From the NCBI GenBank assembly GCA_007644065.1, contig VJWN01000014.1, forward strand, positions 868,001-932,000: a stretch of DNA of 64,000 nt, given 5' to 3'. This DNA is from Margaritispora aquatica (lineage: Eukaryota > Ascomycota > Leotiomycetes > Helotiales > Discinellaceae). This document shows, in pieces, positions 1 to 12,274 of this stretch (position 1 is the first letter of the stretch; each line of letters begins with the position of its first letter). Below the pieces are notes generated by a model. The model worked only from the letters and a program-made list of their open reading frames with translations, was not told the DNA's origin and ran no database searches. The position numbers were made by a program, and so were the translations under genes.

Positions 1-24
1 CCTATACAATTACTCTCCAAGATC

Positions 25-1636
25 TTATTCAAATTCATTCCTCTCCTCAGCAACACGTCCAACTCGGGGACTTCCCGGATCGACCTGTATGCTAGGCAGA
101 GTTGTAAGCCTCAGACTTGGTAGCTGTGGAACCCCACCAACGCCCCGTGAGCTGCTGGTGCTACTGGATCCGCGAGAGCTGCTCTCTGCTACCAAGGCTC
201 CAACATGCGATCCACTTATCGTCCGTCCCGCAGATTCCCGCCTGGATCGCCTCTGCTCGCTGCCTGATAATGGTATTTGTGAATCTAACGAAGGCTGCTC
301 GCCGCGTCCAACGACTGGCGATTGGTATTCCGGTGGAGCTTCAAGAGGGATACTTCGTTCATCTGCGGTTTCTAAGGAAATATTCTCGTATTCAGGAGGG
401 CTGTGTGGCGGCACATCTGCATGTTCGATCATCTCAGGACTGCTTCCAGCCCCCTCGCTCGCAAGTGAAGATGGACCAGGTCGTACATCTGAAGCATCCT
501 CTGGTCGCGAGCCTTGTCGAGATCTGCTAAGTCGTGGTGAAGGCATATCTGATCCCATTGTATCGATACTGATGATAGAAGACGCACTACGGTCTCTACG
601 ATGATAATGACTGCTGGCTGCAATGCTGGCTGCATCTCCAAGTAATCCTGTCCGCTCGCTATCCTGACTGTTGGCTCGCAACCTGGTTCCATCGTGTCTG
701 GCAACTCCAAGGTCTGCGTAAGAGACTGCTGATACAGCTCGTTGTCGCTCTTTCTTCAGCCTATCGTGTTCCGCTCGTAATTCTTCCACGGTTTGACCAG
801 CTCGTTCTGCATTCCCTGCTCTTGCTTGAGCTGCGATTTCTCGCAGCGCAACGAAATCACCTCGTTCTCTAGCCTCTCTCCTCAGCCTCCTCCGCTCCTC
901 TCGTTCTTCGTTTTCCCTCCGTCTTGCAAGGCGAACCTGGTATAAAGCCTCCATCTCCTCTTCTCGATGTAATTCTTCCTCGTCAACTGTCTCTGGGAAC
1001 TCAATTACCACATCAATGCCTCCCCTTTCTCCTTCTCTACCCAGAACTTGCTCATTGTGCATGGCGTTTAGATTGTAGGCTGGTAAAGTCATCACCGATC
1101 TTACAGATGTATTCCTATCCACTCCACCTGCTGTCCTATTATTCGTCGTAGTATTTCCAGCTGTGATGTCGAATGAAGCTGGGGGTTGGGATGTTCTCCT
1201 TGACGTAATGGGTTCGAGATGTCCACTTTGTTCTGGTAATCGGTAGCCCCGCGGCTTTGGATCCCAATTTTGCCATTTCTTCTTCAAAAAAGCTGTGGGT
1301 ATAAACCTCGGGTTTTTATGTTTTATCCGTAACCGTTTTATCAACATGAAAGTAAGGACCAGTGTAATGATAGCTACAACTATAATGGTAATAATCTAAG
1401 CTGGTTAGCAAACACCAATCAACAACCAGCGAAGTACTCACAACTATTATGGTAGAATTTCCATCAGTCCCAGATCCAGATGTCGATGTCGAAGATGAAG
1501 AAGCAGCTGCAGATGCAGATGCACTGGCCATACTCGTTGGGTTGACGTTCTGTAGAATGGCACTCGATTGAGCATGCTCGCCTGGGCCCGAGCCTTGTCT
1601 TGCCAACACCCTCGTTGGCTCTTCCGACAAATACAT
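25..1636 (-). CDS. single-pass membrane protein with two PPEY motifs
   Basis: Two exons (1636-1442, 1395-25) with a 46-nt GTGAGT...TTAG intron that falls just before the membrane helix; 521 aa. The N-terminal ~60 residues are Ser/Ala/Thr-rich with an NST sequon, as in an exposed stalk. Residues ~63-85 are a strongly hydrophobic Ile/Val helix followed by basic residues (KRLRIKHK), so the long tail should be cytosolic. The tail has an Arg/Glu-rich coiled-coil stretch, Ser-rich disorder and two PPEY boxes (398-401 and 419-422), the ligand type bound by WW domains of Rsp5/Nedd4 ubiquitin ligases. I do not recognise a named family. A role as a membrane-anchored ubiquitin-ligase adaptor or substrate is inference. 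I chose the ATG at 1636 because the open frame upstream of it contains only a TTG; a further 5' exon cannot be excluded. Confidence 0.7.
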
Positions 1637-2850
1637 TGCGCTTAACGAGTGTGATCTCAATCAAGAGAGTATATCGATACTTTAGAGGTGTTCTTTGTCC
1701 AGGTTGGCGGCAGATCAAGAACAGGCTGACAGCCGACTTGTTCTGCTGCTGACGCGCTTCTGATTGAGGTTGGAAGGCAGGGTTGGCGTTGGCGTTTGGC
1801 GTTTAATTTCTTGACATTATCGGGCAAAATTTGCACATTTGCAGAGTCGATAATTGTGCAATCAAGAAAGATGCTGATATCCAAACAACGAATAAATTCT
1901 GGAACCAAAGTTGATGTCTGCCTTCGGTGTCCCTACTTCGTGTTTCGGTATCTTTGGACAATGTCTTCCCCAGGTCCAGTCCAGGTCCGCAGCCGTTGGT
2001 TGTCGCGGTGTCACCAATCACAAAAGCCTGGGGAGGGCGAAGAGCTTGAGTGGGGAAGCATCTTAATTTCTTCTAATTGGCTGGATATACTAGTTTGTAT
2101 GTATTTAAGGATAGCCCGGCATATTCTGAGGCGCTGGCCGCCCGCTTACGAGAGGCGTAGTAGTGTGGCGGTTATGTATCTTGATCTTTTTTGATATCTG
2201 CTTCAACATCGAGCCTCTTAAATCTCTACTTTTCAGAGTTGAATAGGTATTTTCCACAATGTATTTCATACAATTGGGTTTGTGTTCTTGGCTTGGAGAT
2301 CAGGCTGTTTGAGCCGATGACCTGTTTGCTTGTTTACCGTCTAATTTCAATTTCAAGGAACAACCTTGCATAACTTGGAAGAGCGTGTTTGAAGTTTGAG
2401 AGGATCATCTCAATTTTATTTTTATTTAAGCAAATCGAATAACTGGCGTTACAGTTGTATAGCGGGCCTGAGAACAGAATCCCTTCTGAGTTGGCATTCA
2501 TGTGGTCTAGAAGCAGAGACCAAAAGTTAATGTAGTGTTTACTCATCAAATACACTATTCATTTGTTCTGATATCTTCTTCGGCGATCCCTTTCATATAT
2601 CAGCAGGTTCATTGTCACAGGCCGATGTCTGGCTCTCTGCTCAGCTATGTTGAGTATTTGCATGCACTTCAGCCGATGCTCTAAAAATATCTAGTAAGCG
2701 AGAGGCCTCAATTTCAGCTCTGTCGCCTAAAGAAAACATCACATCATCAAATATCTATAAGAGAGCCTGTTTATTACATAGATTTTAAATCTGACATCAA
2801 TCCACAATTTCTCCATTCAGTCAGATCGATTACCGAATTTTAGCAAGGGC
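1637..2850. other. divergent intergenic region
   Basis: About 1.2 kb between the minus-strand PPEY membrane protein and the first MYND gene on the plus strand, so it should hold both promoters. Open frames here are short and start with non-ATG codons or lack coding character. I see no RNA gene or repeat. Confidence 0.5.
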
Positions 2851-3489
2851 ATGACAACATCCATCCGTCTAGTTCTCTTTTGCATGAAGGGGAAATTAGA
2901 ATACATCCATGATATACCTTCTTCTCTCCTTTCATACACTGGGACTTCTGCCATCCTTTCAGCATATGACGCTGAGTCAATAAATTCTCACGAAAATGCG
3001 TTGAGACTTGCTATCGCCACGCTCCTCATCGAGCACGAGGAAGACGCTCGTGTAGCGACATCATGCGATTGTCGAATATGTGGACGAGAGGTCAAAATCC
3101 ACCTCTTATTCACCCCAATTCCAATCGACACATCTGAGCACACCTCCGACCAGGAGACTGGGATAACCGACCTCTCTACGCCAATAGTCGTTAATGTCTG
3201 GGTAGACAGGCACTGCGCACGCTCAGCATGCAGGAAGCGAGCTAAAGAAGAAGCAAGCAAGATGTTAGCACTTTACAAAGAGCAACGAGCAATAGACCAT
3301 GGAGAAGGATGGGGGCAACATGCTCGAGAAAGAGAGATTGCCGAAGGAAGGAATTGCCGTGTGTGTGAAAAATGGGGCCTGATCTATTATTGTAACTGGG
3401 CTTGTGAAGCTGCTACTTACTGTGGGAAAGAATGCCAGATGCAAGATTGGCCAAGGCATAGAAAAAGTTGCATGATTGGGAAGTGGTGA
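2851..3489 (+). CDS. MYND zinc-finger protein, paralogue 1
   Basis: Single exon, 212 aa, ATG at 2851. The C-terminus (about residues 171-209) has the full MYND ligand set C-x2-C-x8-C-x3-C-x5-C-x3-C-x7-H-x3-C, and the protein ends three residues later in GKW. A second Cys pair (CDCRIC) lies near residue 72. The N-terminus shares a KGxLEYxH block with the next gene, and the two proteins have the same ending, so they are tandem paralogues. MYND fingers mediate protein-protein contacts, often in transcriptional or methyltransferase proteins. No SET domain or other enzymatic domain is visible, so the partner and process are unknown. The finger is clear; the rest of the protein is unrecognised. Confidence 0.85.
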   Translation: MTTSIRLVLFCMKGKLEYIHDIPSSLLSYTGTSAILSAYDAESINSHENALRLAIATLLIEHEEDARVATSCDCRICGREVKIHLLFTPIPIDTSEHTSDQETGITDLSTPIVVNVWVDRHCARSACRKRAKEEASKMLALYKEQRAIDHGEGWGQHAREREIAEGRNCRVCEKWGLIYYCNWACEAATYCGKECQMQDWPRHRKSCMIGKW

Positions 3490-3804
3490 AGTGGAGGGAT
3501 GGGAGCTCGAAGAGGTAGCATGTGACTTTAATACAAGAAATAATTTTGTAATTTTATACGTTCATATGGGTGTTTTGTTGCAAGTTTTAATCGACGTAAT
3601 TCTTGCTAGGCATATTATGTGACTTCAGGATGAAGCATTCCTACCTAATGTATGGGTCTAGGTATAGAAACATGCTAGGTCACCTGATTTACTTCCGCAC
3701 TGCAGAAGCACCTGCAGGCATTCGGACTTCGATGTTATTTCGGTCTTTTGAACTGCCTCACTTCAAGACCATAAGCTTTATCAACAAGATCATCGAGAAA
3801 AAAA
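3490..3804. other. spacer between the MYND paralogues
   Basis: About 315 nt, AT-leaning, no supported gene. It must carry the 3' end of the first gene and the promoter of the second. Confidence 0.5.
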
Positions 3805-4638
3805 ATGGAAGCTTTAGTTCATCTCATCTTCTATCCGTTGAAGGGAAGGCTAGAATACACACATCGTTTATCACTTCCACTGGCGACACAGGAGAATGAC
3901 TTGGATGACAAACCACCAAGCTCATCTTGGCTTTCTCGCACTTTCAAAGCAAAAGTAAAAACAGCAGCGAGGGTTTTTGCTAGATCATCCAAAGATGACT
4001 GCGAAAGTGACCAATATTTCTCTGCTGTCACATACTTGAACTCCAGGAAATTTCTCGGCAGTCTTTCTCCGATCATAGATGCCCACGAACCTTCCTGTCG
4101 TGAAGCATCATACCTCGGTTGTGAAGTATGCAAAGACTCAAACGGCACCCAAATGAAGTTCCTGCTGCAAGTAGTGAGCGTGGAGAGGATGATAAGAAAC
4201 CCCGATACTGAAGCACCAATAGGACAAAGAACAAAAAGCAATGCCAACTGGCTAGTCTCAGGACTCTCTCAAGATCGCGAGACTCCAAATTTCGAAGTCA
4301 CGGTTGCGGTCAGCATAGACATTCACTGTCCTCGCGTGCCCTGCATTACGAGAGTAGAGCATTGGCAACAGACACGATCTACTACTCTACAGTCTCTCGA
4401 TACCGAAGTTGAAGAACCAGGCCTTGCTGAGCGGGAGGGTCGGATAGTATGGAAAACCCCAATAGAGCTGGACATGGAATGCGCAAACTGCGGAAGTATT
4501 GAAAATTTAAGCTTCTGTTCGCCTCCTCGAAGGAAAGGTCCTTCGTTACCTTGTGTTGGGGTTGCTTTCTGTGGTCGTACTTGTCAAATGAAGTACTGGA
4601 AGCAGCATCGTGAAGAATGTATGAGGGGAAAGTGGTGA
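3805..4638 (+). CDS. MYND zinc-finger protein, paralogue 2
   Basis: Single exon, 277 aa, ATG at 3805. The N-terminus (PLKGRLEYTH) matches the start of the upstream paralogue and both end in GKW. The C-terminal MYND finger starts at CANC and ends REEC, but the second knuckle is lengthened: the third and fourth ligands are separated by ten residues (SPPRRKGPSL-P) where paralogue 1 has three. Another Cys pair (CEVC) sits near residue 107, matching the CRIC pair of paralogue 1. The protein is 65 residues longer than its neighbour, mainly in the middle. The pair probably arose by local duplication. No catalytic domain is visible. Confidence 0.83.
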   Translation: MEALVHLIFYPLKGRLEYTHRLSLPLATQENDLDDKPPSSSWLSRTFKAKVKTAARVFARSSKDDCESDQYFSAVTYLNSRKFLGSLSPIIDAHEPSCREASYLGCEVCKDSNGTQMKFLLQVVSVERMIRNPDTEAPIGQRTKSNANWLVSGLSQDRETPNFEVTVAVSIDIHCPRVPCITRVEHWQQTRSTTLQSLDTEVEEPGLAEREGRIVWKTPIELDMECANCGSIENLSFCSPPRRKGPSLPCVGVAFCGRTCQMKYWKQHREECMRGKW

Positions 4639-4883
4639 TGATCTGTGTACAAGGGGAGCGAAATTGACACAATTTTTCAATTTCACTCGAGGGCTATCAC
4701 GTATCCTATGGAGAATATCTATCGTGACAACGTCTTTCCTGGCAATCTTTGGCAAGGAAAATCCGGGAAGCAAACTCTGTGCTCGAAATTCCCCTCCTAA
4801 AATAACTCTTCTCCAAAATAGAAAAAGGCAGCATAAGAGTTCCAGAATATTCCTACCCAGGCTGCTTCCTCTCGAAAGCCTCC

Positions 4884-5262
4884 ATGTCAATTACTCCTCG
4901 CGTAAGGCCACTTGCCGACGAGTTTCTGGGAAGTGGAGCAGGACGAGTTTGAACCTCTCTTGGTACACTCGAATCCTTGGTCATTGACGGAGACATGATT
5001 GTAGCAGAGTTGAAAGTATTCTTTGCGCTCGGCATAGCTGAGGAGATAGACTTGGATGCTTTTGTGGCTGCAGTACTCGTGCCATCAACATGGTTAGCAA
5101 ACCATCTGAGACCGAGTTTCGAGGACCTTACGCGCAGCTATCTTGTAAACATGGGAAGTCTTCTTCCAGACAAAAACTGACTACCTATCAATCGTGCTAG
5201 CTGTCAAAGACTCTACGGTTTTTTGATCAACGGCACGCTTTTTGCCCAAGATGAGCTTCTTT
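4884..5262 (+). pseudogene. possible decayed gene fragment
   Basis: From the ATG at 4884 one frame reads with coding-like composition for about 126 codons, interrupted by TGA at 4950, TGA at 5178 and TGA at 5262. The stretch after the first stop (ESLVIDGD... to ...GSLLPDK) looks like a soluble helical protein. The first stop, in ...GAGRV-stop-TSLG..., could be a mutated CGA codon. I cannot name a family and there is no intact gene here, so this is either a relic or chance open frame. Confidence 0.25.
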
Positions 5263-6812
5263 GACAAGGTGGTTCCACGTGAGATGTCCGGAGTGGTCGA
5301 TATTTTTCTTGGCTGAAGAAGAAAGCTTATTGAAGTCGCATCGAGGTTCGGGTTTGAAGACAGATCATCTAGGCTTTTTAGTAGAGGTAGATTGGGAGGT
5401 GGGGTTCAATAGTTTTCTAAATGTCGTCGCGACTCGCTTAACGACAACAGATTCTAGAGCTAGTAGGTGCCATTATACCACACTCTTATTCTTTCAGCGT
5501 TCTTTCAGCGTTGCAATTCTACAACAAATGAATTTGAACTATTTTGTCAAAAACGAATCTTTACTCGGGAAACTCAGAGTATGAGAATTGTGCTTAATCA
5601 GAATTGAATTTTGGATAGGGAGACAATTCTGAGTTGTGTATGCTTCAATGAAATCATGAAGCAGGTCAGTGGATGTTTGAAGTATAAGGTATCTATAAAT
5701 ATATACCATGTACAGCAACGATTTGGGGTATAGAAACGAAAACTGTGGAGATGCTATACAGAAGAGACATGAAAGGTGTTTGGTGGAAGGATTCTTTGAG
5801 ATGTCACCGATGAGATTACTTACCCGTGCTCCCTCACAACGGAGAAAGTAAGTGCGTTTGTGGCTGATCAAGTGGTGCATTCACTTGTATAAAATTAGAG
5901 AGATCGAATCATCTCATCTCTCGGTTAGGATTGTGGTCAACTGCCACAGTACAATAGCCATTATCAACTCCCCAATATCCACCAAAATCGCAACGGGAAA
6001 CCCTCGCTAAAGATACCCCCGAAGAATTTCAATCTCGCCGACTAGGAATCACACCTAGGAGCACTCCTCATGCTCGGGAATTCCTCCTCGTAAGTGGCGC
6101 TGATTTCTGGCGAGAGTCTCCGTCTTGGTTGTTGGTAGTGAAAGACAACAGATTGAATGTCCCGTCCACACTCTGTAATGTAATAAGATGAAAAGATTGC
6201 AAAGAATCCTGATCAGCTTTCAGATTTATATCTACCTCTCACGTTTGAGCCCCTAAAAGCCACAAATGTCACAGTCCACAATGTCAGACCTTGACGCCTT
6301 CACCCTCATATGAACATTAAACATAAAATTACTAACTTGAGTGGCTTCCATTGTGACAATGATAACACTCGAATTATGAGCGAGTCAAAGGTTTAATTAC
6401 TAAGCGATCCGCTTCTCCATATACTCCAAGCATTTTCTGTACGCGATAAATGCTACGACTAAGTTATGGGACCGAGAGAAAGATGAGGATGAAGATGAGA
6501 TTTAGCTGAAGTAGATATGGGTTCGTGAGATTTGATCCATTGGGGTACCTATACCATCGCATCTTGATTGCTATCCAAAACTTGCTTGCTCTTAAGTCCA
6601 TATGACGGCCAGCAGCCAAAACGAGCACGAGCTACCTAGCCCCCAATCCAATCCTCCACTTAAAACCAAAAAGGCAAAGTCCAAGCACCCCGTCCTAGCC
6701 ATCCATCCTCCATGTCGACCTCCACGTACTCGTACAAACACTCCCCTCCCAGGAACGCCACAGACTACAGTTGAGAATGCCGTGGTTTATGTGTAGAGGA
6801 TTGATTGCCTTG

Positions 6813-6857
6813 TTATATATATGTATATGTATATATGTATATATGTGTGTGTATAGG
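6813..6857. repeat. (TA/TG)n microsatellite
   Basis: Alternating TATATG/TGTG dinucleotide tract within the gene-poor region. Confidence 0.85.
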
Positions 6858-7254
6858 ATATGAAGTAATTAAATAGTTAGAAGGAGCGAGGAAGTTTCGT
6901 GAAGATGGATTAATCACTGATGGCTGGGTAGGTAGATAGGTAGGTATACTCGAGGTTAGATCAGTGATGGTGTATGTGTGTATGTGTATGTATACCAATT
7001 GCAGTGCGGAAGTAAGCAAGAAGTGAAAGGAAAACCCAAGCGATATCTTGGAGTCATACATGGCAATCAAGTCGAGGCACCGCTAAACGCGAACATGACG
7101 GACTTGTTAAGCGATGCCCAGTTTCTTCCCGCTATAAGCTGAGAAGCGCAATGGCTCGATCAGAGCGTATGATCACTCAGAGGACAGAGAGACAAACAGA
7201 CAGACAGACAGCAGCGAGAAGCGAGAAAGAAAGTGCTTGGAAGTGGAAGAGAAT

Positions 7255-7286
7255 CAACCAACCAACCAACCAACCAACCAACCAAG
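7255..7286. repeat. (CAAC)n microsatellite
   Basis: About seven copies of the tetranucleotide CAAC. A short (CAGA)n tract lies just upstream at about 7194-7211. Confidence 0.9.
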
Positions 7287-10200
7287 CAAAGACAACCAGA
7301 CACCCTCTCACCAAAACCAAAAACTCCAAGATTCCACTCTATAGAGAAAGTCCAAGCGGATGGGAGGAAAGTGGATATTTGACACTTGGCCTAGTCTGAA
7401 CTACGATAGAACTACGCCTCACTCACAGCTAGCTAAGCCATGAAAGCTTGAAGAAGTGTATCAATATGGATATGAATACCAGAATCCATGTAGCGAGCAG
7501 AAACGGGACTCGCTTATTATAATATAAGGTAGTGTAGGCTATATCTCCACAGCCTCCCAACCACCGCATTCCATCCCGTCGCCCAACTCACCTACCGAGC
7601 CACAAGCCTCACTCATCATGGTCTATGTAGAGACTGTCGTCCTAGACCGTCGGTGAGCTAACAGCTATTTGCAATCCCACTTCTCGAAAAGATCTCGCTA
7701 AAGCACTGCCTAAGATGTTGCCATTCAGCACCCATAAGTGACCGAAGTGGACATTCATCACATCCCTACCATCAAAAACCAGTAGCAATTCTCGCGAACA
7801 AAATTCCATGCCGACTCCACACCTGAGGATCCTTCACCGAGAGGAGCAGAGATACTAAAGTTAAAGATGGCGCAATGGCACTGACGCGCGTCCATGCAGC
7901 ATCCATCGCATCGATCATCGATCATCGTCATGGTCATGGTCTTGATAGATGCCTCTTGGGATTTTGGCGGTGTTACGCTATTTGTGGTGCTACCTGAGTG
8001 CTGAGAGTTTGATGGCTGTTGTGCAGCTTGGGTAGCTTGGGAGATACCTTCTTGGAAGCGATTCTGCGTGCTGTGTATGAGCTTGTACTTTGTAGTTCCA
8101 TGTTGGATTGTTCAACTTTTGGAGGCTGTGGAGAAGTGGATGCTTAGCGAGAGATGGGGGAGGAGGAGCAGCTGGAGTTCAAAAGAGAATCTGAACACGA
8201 TATTCGCTACTCATAATTGAAGAGCTAACAGTGGGTTATAATCCGTACAGCCCACAAGAGTTCGAAGGATGTCATGCCAATACTCCGCCTGTTACCTCGA
8301 TACCTGTTTGTTCCACTTGGGTCACAATTCATTCATTCAACAAGCGGAATGCCAAACCCTGCTGACTAAATCCCACAAACCGAACTGCCCAGTAACAAGT
8401 CGTTATTGAGAGTATCCAAGATGCCTGCGCAACTCTATTGCTTATCCAGTGGAGACGCGCAAGAAGCGGTGGATGAATTTGGACCTGATACGCGCGTCCA
8501 TGGCATGAGGGAGATGTGGCACGTGATATGGAGATATTTCCGCTTCCTTCCACGTTACTTGCCCCATTTTGCTAGGTAAGGCAAAGACGCTAATGGAATG
8601 ACCTTACTACGAATACTGATACTCGAAGAGTAAGAATGAAAAGTGGCAGATGTGCGGTAAATCTGACGAATTGAGAATTGAGAAGTGAAGGTTCAGTTGA
8701 TGATCATTGACAGACGCGTGGCGACGGGAAGCGAGGGCCTCATGATCACCATCGAAAATTTGCCTCTTGAGAGTTTCTGGCTGCCTTGAGATGTTTCCAA
8801 GGACTTTACATACATCGTGTTTACATTCAATCTCCGATCTGATCATCAGAAGCTTGCGTCTGCCAAAGTACGTCGTCGTGGTTGTGAAGCCAAGGCGATG
8901 GGAATGAGGCTCAAATCCGGCCTTTTACCGCATTTGAATGCCGAATATCCCCTAAGATTCGCGTCCGGTTTGTGATAACTTCTAGCGAAGATTCAGCTTC
9001 ACCGGCCAATGCGAGCGAATGCGAGAAGATCTGAGGACAGGATATGGATGTTCGTGGACCATGGAAAATGATGAGGCTGAAAATTACAACAAAGTGGATG
9101 CTGCACAAGTCAACGTTGTTTAGATGTCACACGAACCAATCACCGGTCCAGCGCACTTTCGGCATCGCCATTCCCAGATAGACGAGAACCCCGCCAGCTC
9201 GGTGAAGGGACCCGAAAGCTGCTTAGGGTAATGTCATATGATGCGAGGTTATTGTGGAAAACCGCACGATATTGATCGGATTGTATGGGGATTATCCACT
9301 CGGTGACATGTCGATGAAGCGAGCAATCTTAAAATTTGCGGAGGAGACGAAGATTTTCAACGTTGGTCGGAAATTCGAGGAGTATACGGAGGTGGTACAC
9401 GACTGGTAGTTGCTGAATAATCAACGCAAAAGGATGTACACTTCCCAATGTCCAATGTCGAACAAGATTGATTTAGTTTCCAGTCTCAAGAATATTGGCA
9501 GGTAGCTGTCAGAACGTCGAACAAACGCAATGGTCGTCGTGTGCAACATCAACAAGCTCACTTGGCGCAACGTCGACTCTACTCATCTACTGTATTGGCA
9601 TTCCCTGTTCATCATTAGCCAAGCCGATGTTTCTTCGGCATGGTCCATGGGCCATAGTCCATGGTTTTGGCTTAAGCTTATTTTGCTCCGTAACGTGTTG
9701 TGTGGCAAGCTCAACCTTTACAAGTCCAGTACTTACTGCACCTCATAGTACAGTACAGCCAGCAGACATTGATGATTTGGAATCCGAATTGTGGGACAGG
9801 ATCACGTTCAAGCTTTCCAAGAGTCGTTTGATAGACATTCAGGGGTTGGGTTTTGGTGGAAAGTATCAAGACTCGCTTAGAAAGACGCGCAAGCTTTCGG
9901 GCAACGCCAAGACACTGGCTGACGTGGTCGGATGAGACTGATGAGTGGTCGGAATGATGATTTGAGGATCCGTGAGCGCGCTGCTGGTGTTGGTGACTTG
10001 CTTGAAAGTATGAATTGATTGACTGATTGATGTGGTTTGATGATAATGGAATCATGAGATTGGATGTTTGTGTTGGTGGTTAGTGACATGAGTGACATCT
10101 TGCTAACGTATTCACATGAGAGAGTCCATTTGAGGACAGGATGAGTTGAATTCTGGAGAGGGGTCGAGGTCGTAATCTGGAACATCAATTCTCCGTACGG

Positions 10201-10627
10201 AGTAGGTAGTACGAAGTAGGGGCAAACAATATCAAACAAGAAAGATCAATTGGCAGTCACTCCAACAGACCTATAGCACCTCCACAAGGGAAGGTACTTA
10301 CTTACCTATGTCATTCATTGCGTGTCCAAGTCTTATGGATGGGGGGGGGGCAAAGGGCAAAGGTGATGACAGTTGATCAACAATGGGCTGGGCTGGGCGC
10401 ATTGCATTACAGAGTATCATGGAAGTGACGGGTGATGGGGGATCCGAAGAGTCTTGTATGGTTTTCTATACATCCATCCAAAGATTGATGACTTCTGGTG
10501 GTTCTTGTGTGGTTCCTCTTCCGTGTCTCAAACGCTTGTCGTTGCAAACCGACTCCTCAGTGTTCTGTCCGCCAGATCCCTGATCGAACCGGAGGAGGCG
10601 AGTCACCTGACTGTAACGGATGGAGCA

Positions 10628-10678
10628 CCACCTACCTACCTACCTACCTTACCTACCTTACCTACCTTACCTACCTTT
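10628..10678. repeat. (TACC)n / TTACC microsatellite
   Basis: Runs of CTAC units and then TACCT/TACCTT units. The same TACC motif recurs at 12116-12143, in the likely 5' leader of png1. Confidence 0.9.
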
Positions 10679-11365
10679 TCCCCAACCTGGAAGGTACCTT
10701 ATATACGGACCTTATGCTCTTTGGTTGAACTTCCCATTGAATCTGTATGTGATTAGTCAACTGGATGGAGCACAAGCTCTTAGAGATCTGCCATTGGTTG
10801 AGACACTCGGGATATGATTGATTCAATCATGTAGTCCGTCTTTATTGCCTCAGGCATGAAAAGAAGAGCTGACGACGCAATCGGGGGTAAAGTAAACCAG
10901 GAGTATTTTTTTTGGTTTTTGGGAGGGGCATCAGGGTAAGTAAGTAAGGTAAGTATGGGTGCTGTATGGTACTCGATATCTAGGTAATCATCACATCTAT
11001 ATCTTCTGTTCAACAAAGTGTCGGGTCTCACCAAACAAAACCGAAACAAAACCAAAAAAAAGAAAGAAAAACACTAATAGAATTCTATTTTATTATCTGA
11101 TATGTACTCACAGCAATGGTATTTTGTATTTACAATGTTTACTAACAATGAAAGTTGTCCTTGAGGTGCATTTACTGTGCACTACTGATATCTGTCAATT
11201 GACCAATCTGGAATCATCCATATACATTTGACATTTGTTCTTTGTCTACCTTACCTGACCTCCGTCTTCGTATTGTATTGTACTGTGTTGAAGCTTCGTA
11301 AACGGTACCGTACATACCTCCGATCGGGAGTTTTCATCCTTCGTTCCTCAAGTCTCAGGTTCTCA

Positions 11366-11406
11366 GGTTCTCAAGGTCTCAAGGTCTCAAGGTCTCAAGG
11401 TCTCAA
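11366..11406 (+). repeat. 8-bp tandem repeat (CAAGGTCT)n
   Basis: Four to five direct copies of an octamer, preceded by two slightly different copies (CAGGTTCT) from about 11354. Confidence 0.85.
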
Positions 11407-12115
11407 CTATTGAACCACAGTATTGAACCTTTTGAATCAAACTTTCCTTTCCACTCCACTTGACTTGAGAAATAACCAACCATTCTCCATTCTCCATTCT
11501 TTTTACCTTACCCTTTACCGATCGACCTCGACTCTCCACAAGTTCTAGGAAATACGACTAGGAAAGACGACTAGGAACGACGACCAAGCAAGCAAGTCCA
11601 CTTTTCACATCTCCGCCCGCTGCCTCCTCTGTCTTGTGTCTCTGCCTCCCAGAACGAACACACACGCGTCCACAAGCGTCGTCCTTCAACCTTTTTGCCC
11701 TCACAGGGATCCTGTCATCTCAATCGTCCGCTTACATTTACTTTTCTACCTGAAAGTACGAATACTCATATTGTGGAATACCACGAAACCACGTCGTCGT
11801 CGTCTTCTACCCACTGGCTTCTTATTAATTCATCCATCATCCTCTTCCTCCATTCTCTCCCACCTGCACTCCCACTTGCACTTCTTTTCTTAACAAAGTT
11901 GCCATTAATTCGGGATTTATCACCCCTCCGCAGCAATCTATTTCTGCCTTGCGACTAGTTAAGCGAGACGAAGAGTGGCAAGTGAGGACGAGCCGGGAGG
12001 TGAAGGTGTGTTACGACGACTTTAGGCCGGGGCTGTGTCAAAGGCCCCCCCCCAGGACCCCCAGGACCCTCAGGACCCAGGTCCTTCACCACGCTCTTTC
12101 AACCAATGCAGCACT

Positions 12116-12143
12116 ACCTACCTACCTACCTACCTACTTACCT
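12116..12143. repeat. (CTAC)n microsatellite upstream of png1
   Basis: Roughly six copies of CTAC lying about 130 nt before the png1 start codon, so probably transcribed in its 5' UTR. Confidence 0.85.
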
Positions 12144-12274
12144 TCCACTCTTTTGAACTTCAGACATCTGTCTGGAGGAACGACCATTATACCATCTTCA
12201 ATATAGGACGTCAACAACATTCAGAGGTGTGTGAATTGGACGACTCGACCTTACACATCTACCTCGAGTACACC

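Larger units (their letters stand above)
5263..12274. other. 7-kb gene-poor region
   Basis: No gene that I can support on either strand. There are many short frames, mostly with non-ATG starts. The only tidy ATG frame is 64 codons at 6602-6796, with no recognisable feature. A frame ending at 9935 has some coding-like composition near its 3' end but no ATG start. The region holds several microsatellites (listed separately) and C/T-rich tracts close to png1 that probably belong to its 5' UTR. An unannotated non-coding RNA is possible but nothing here shows one. Confidence 0.5.

Noticed and set aside
6602..6796. 64-codon ATG frame
   Set aside because: Pro/Lys/Thr-rich with no recognisable feature, in a repeat-rich region; not enough to call a gene.
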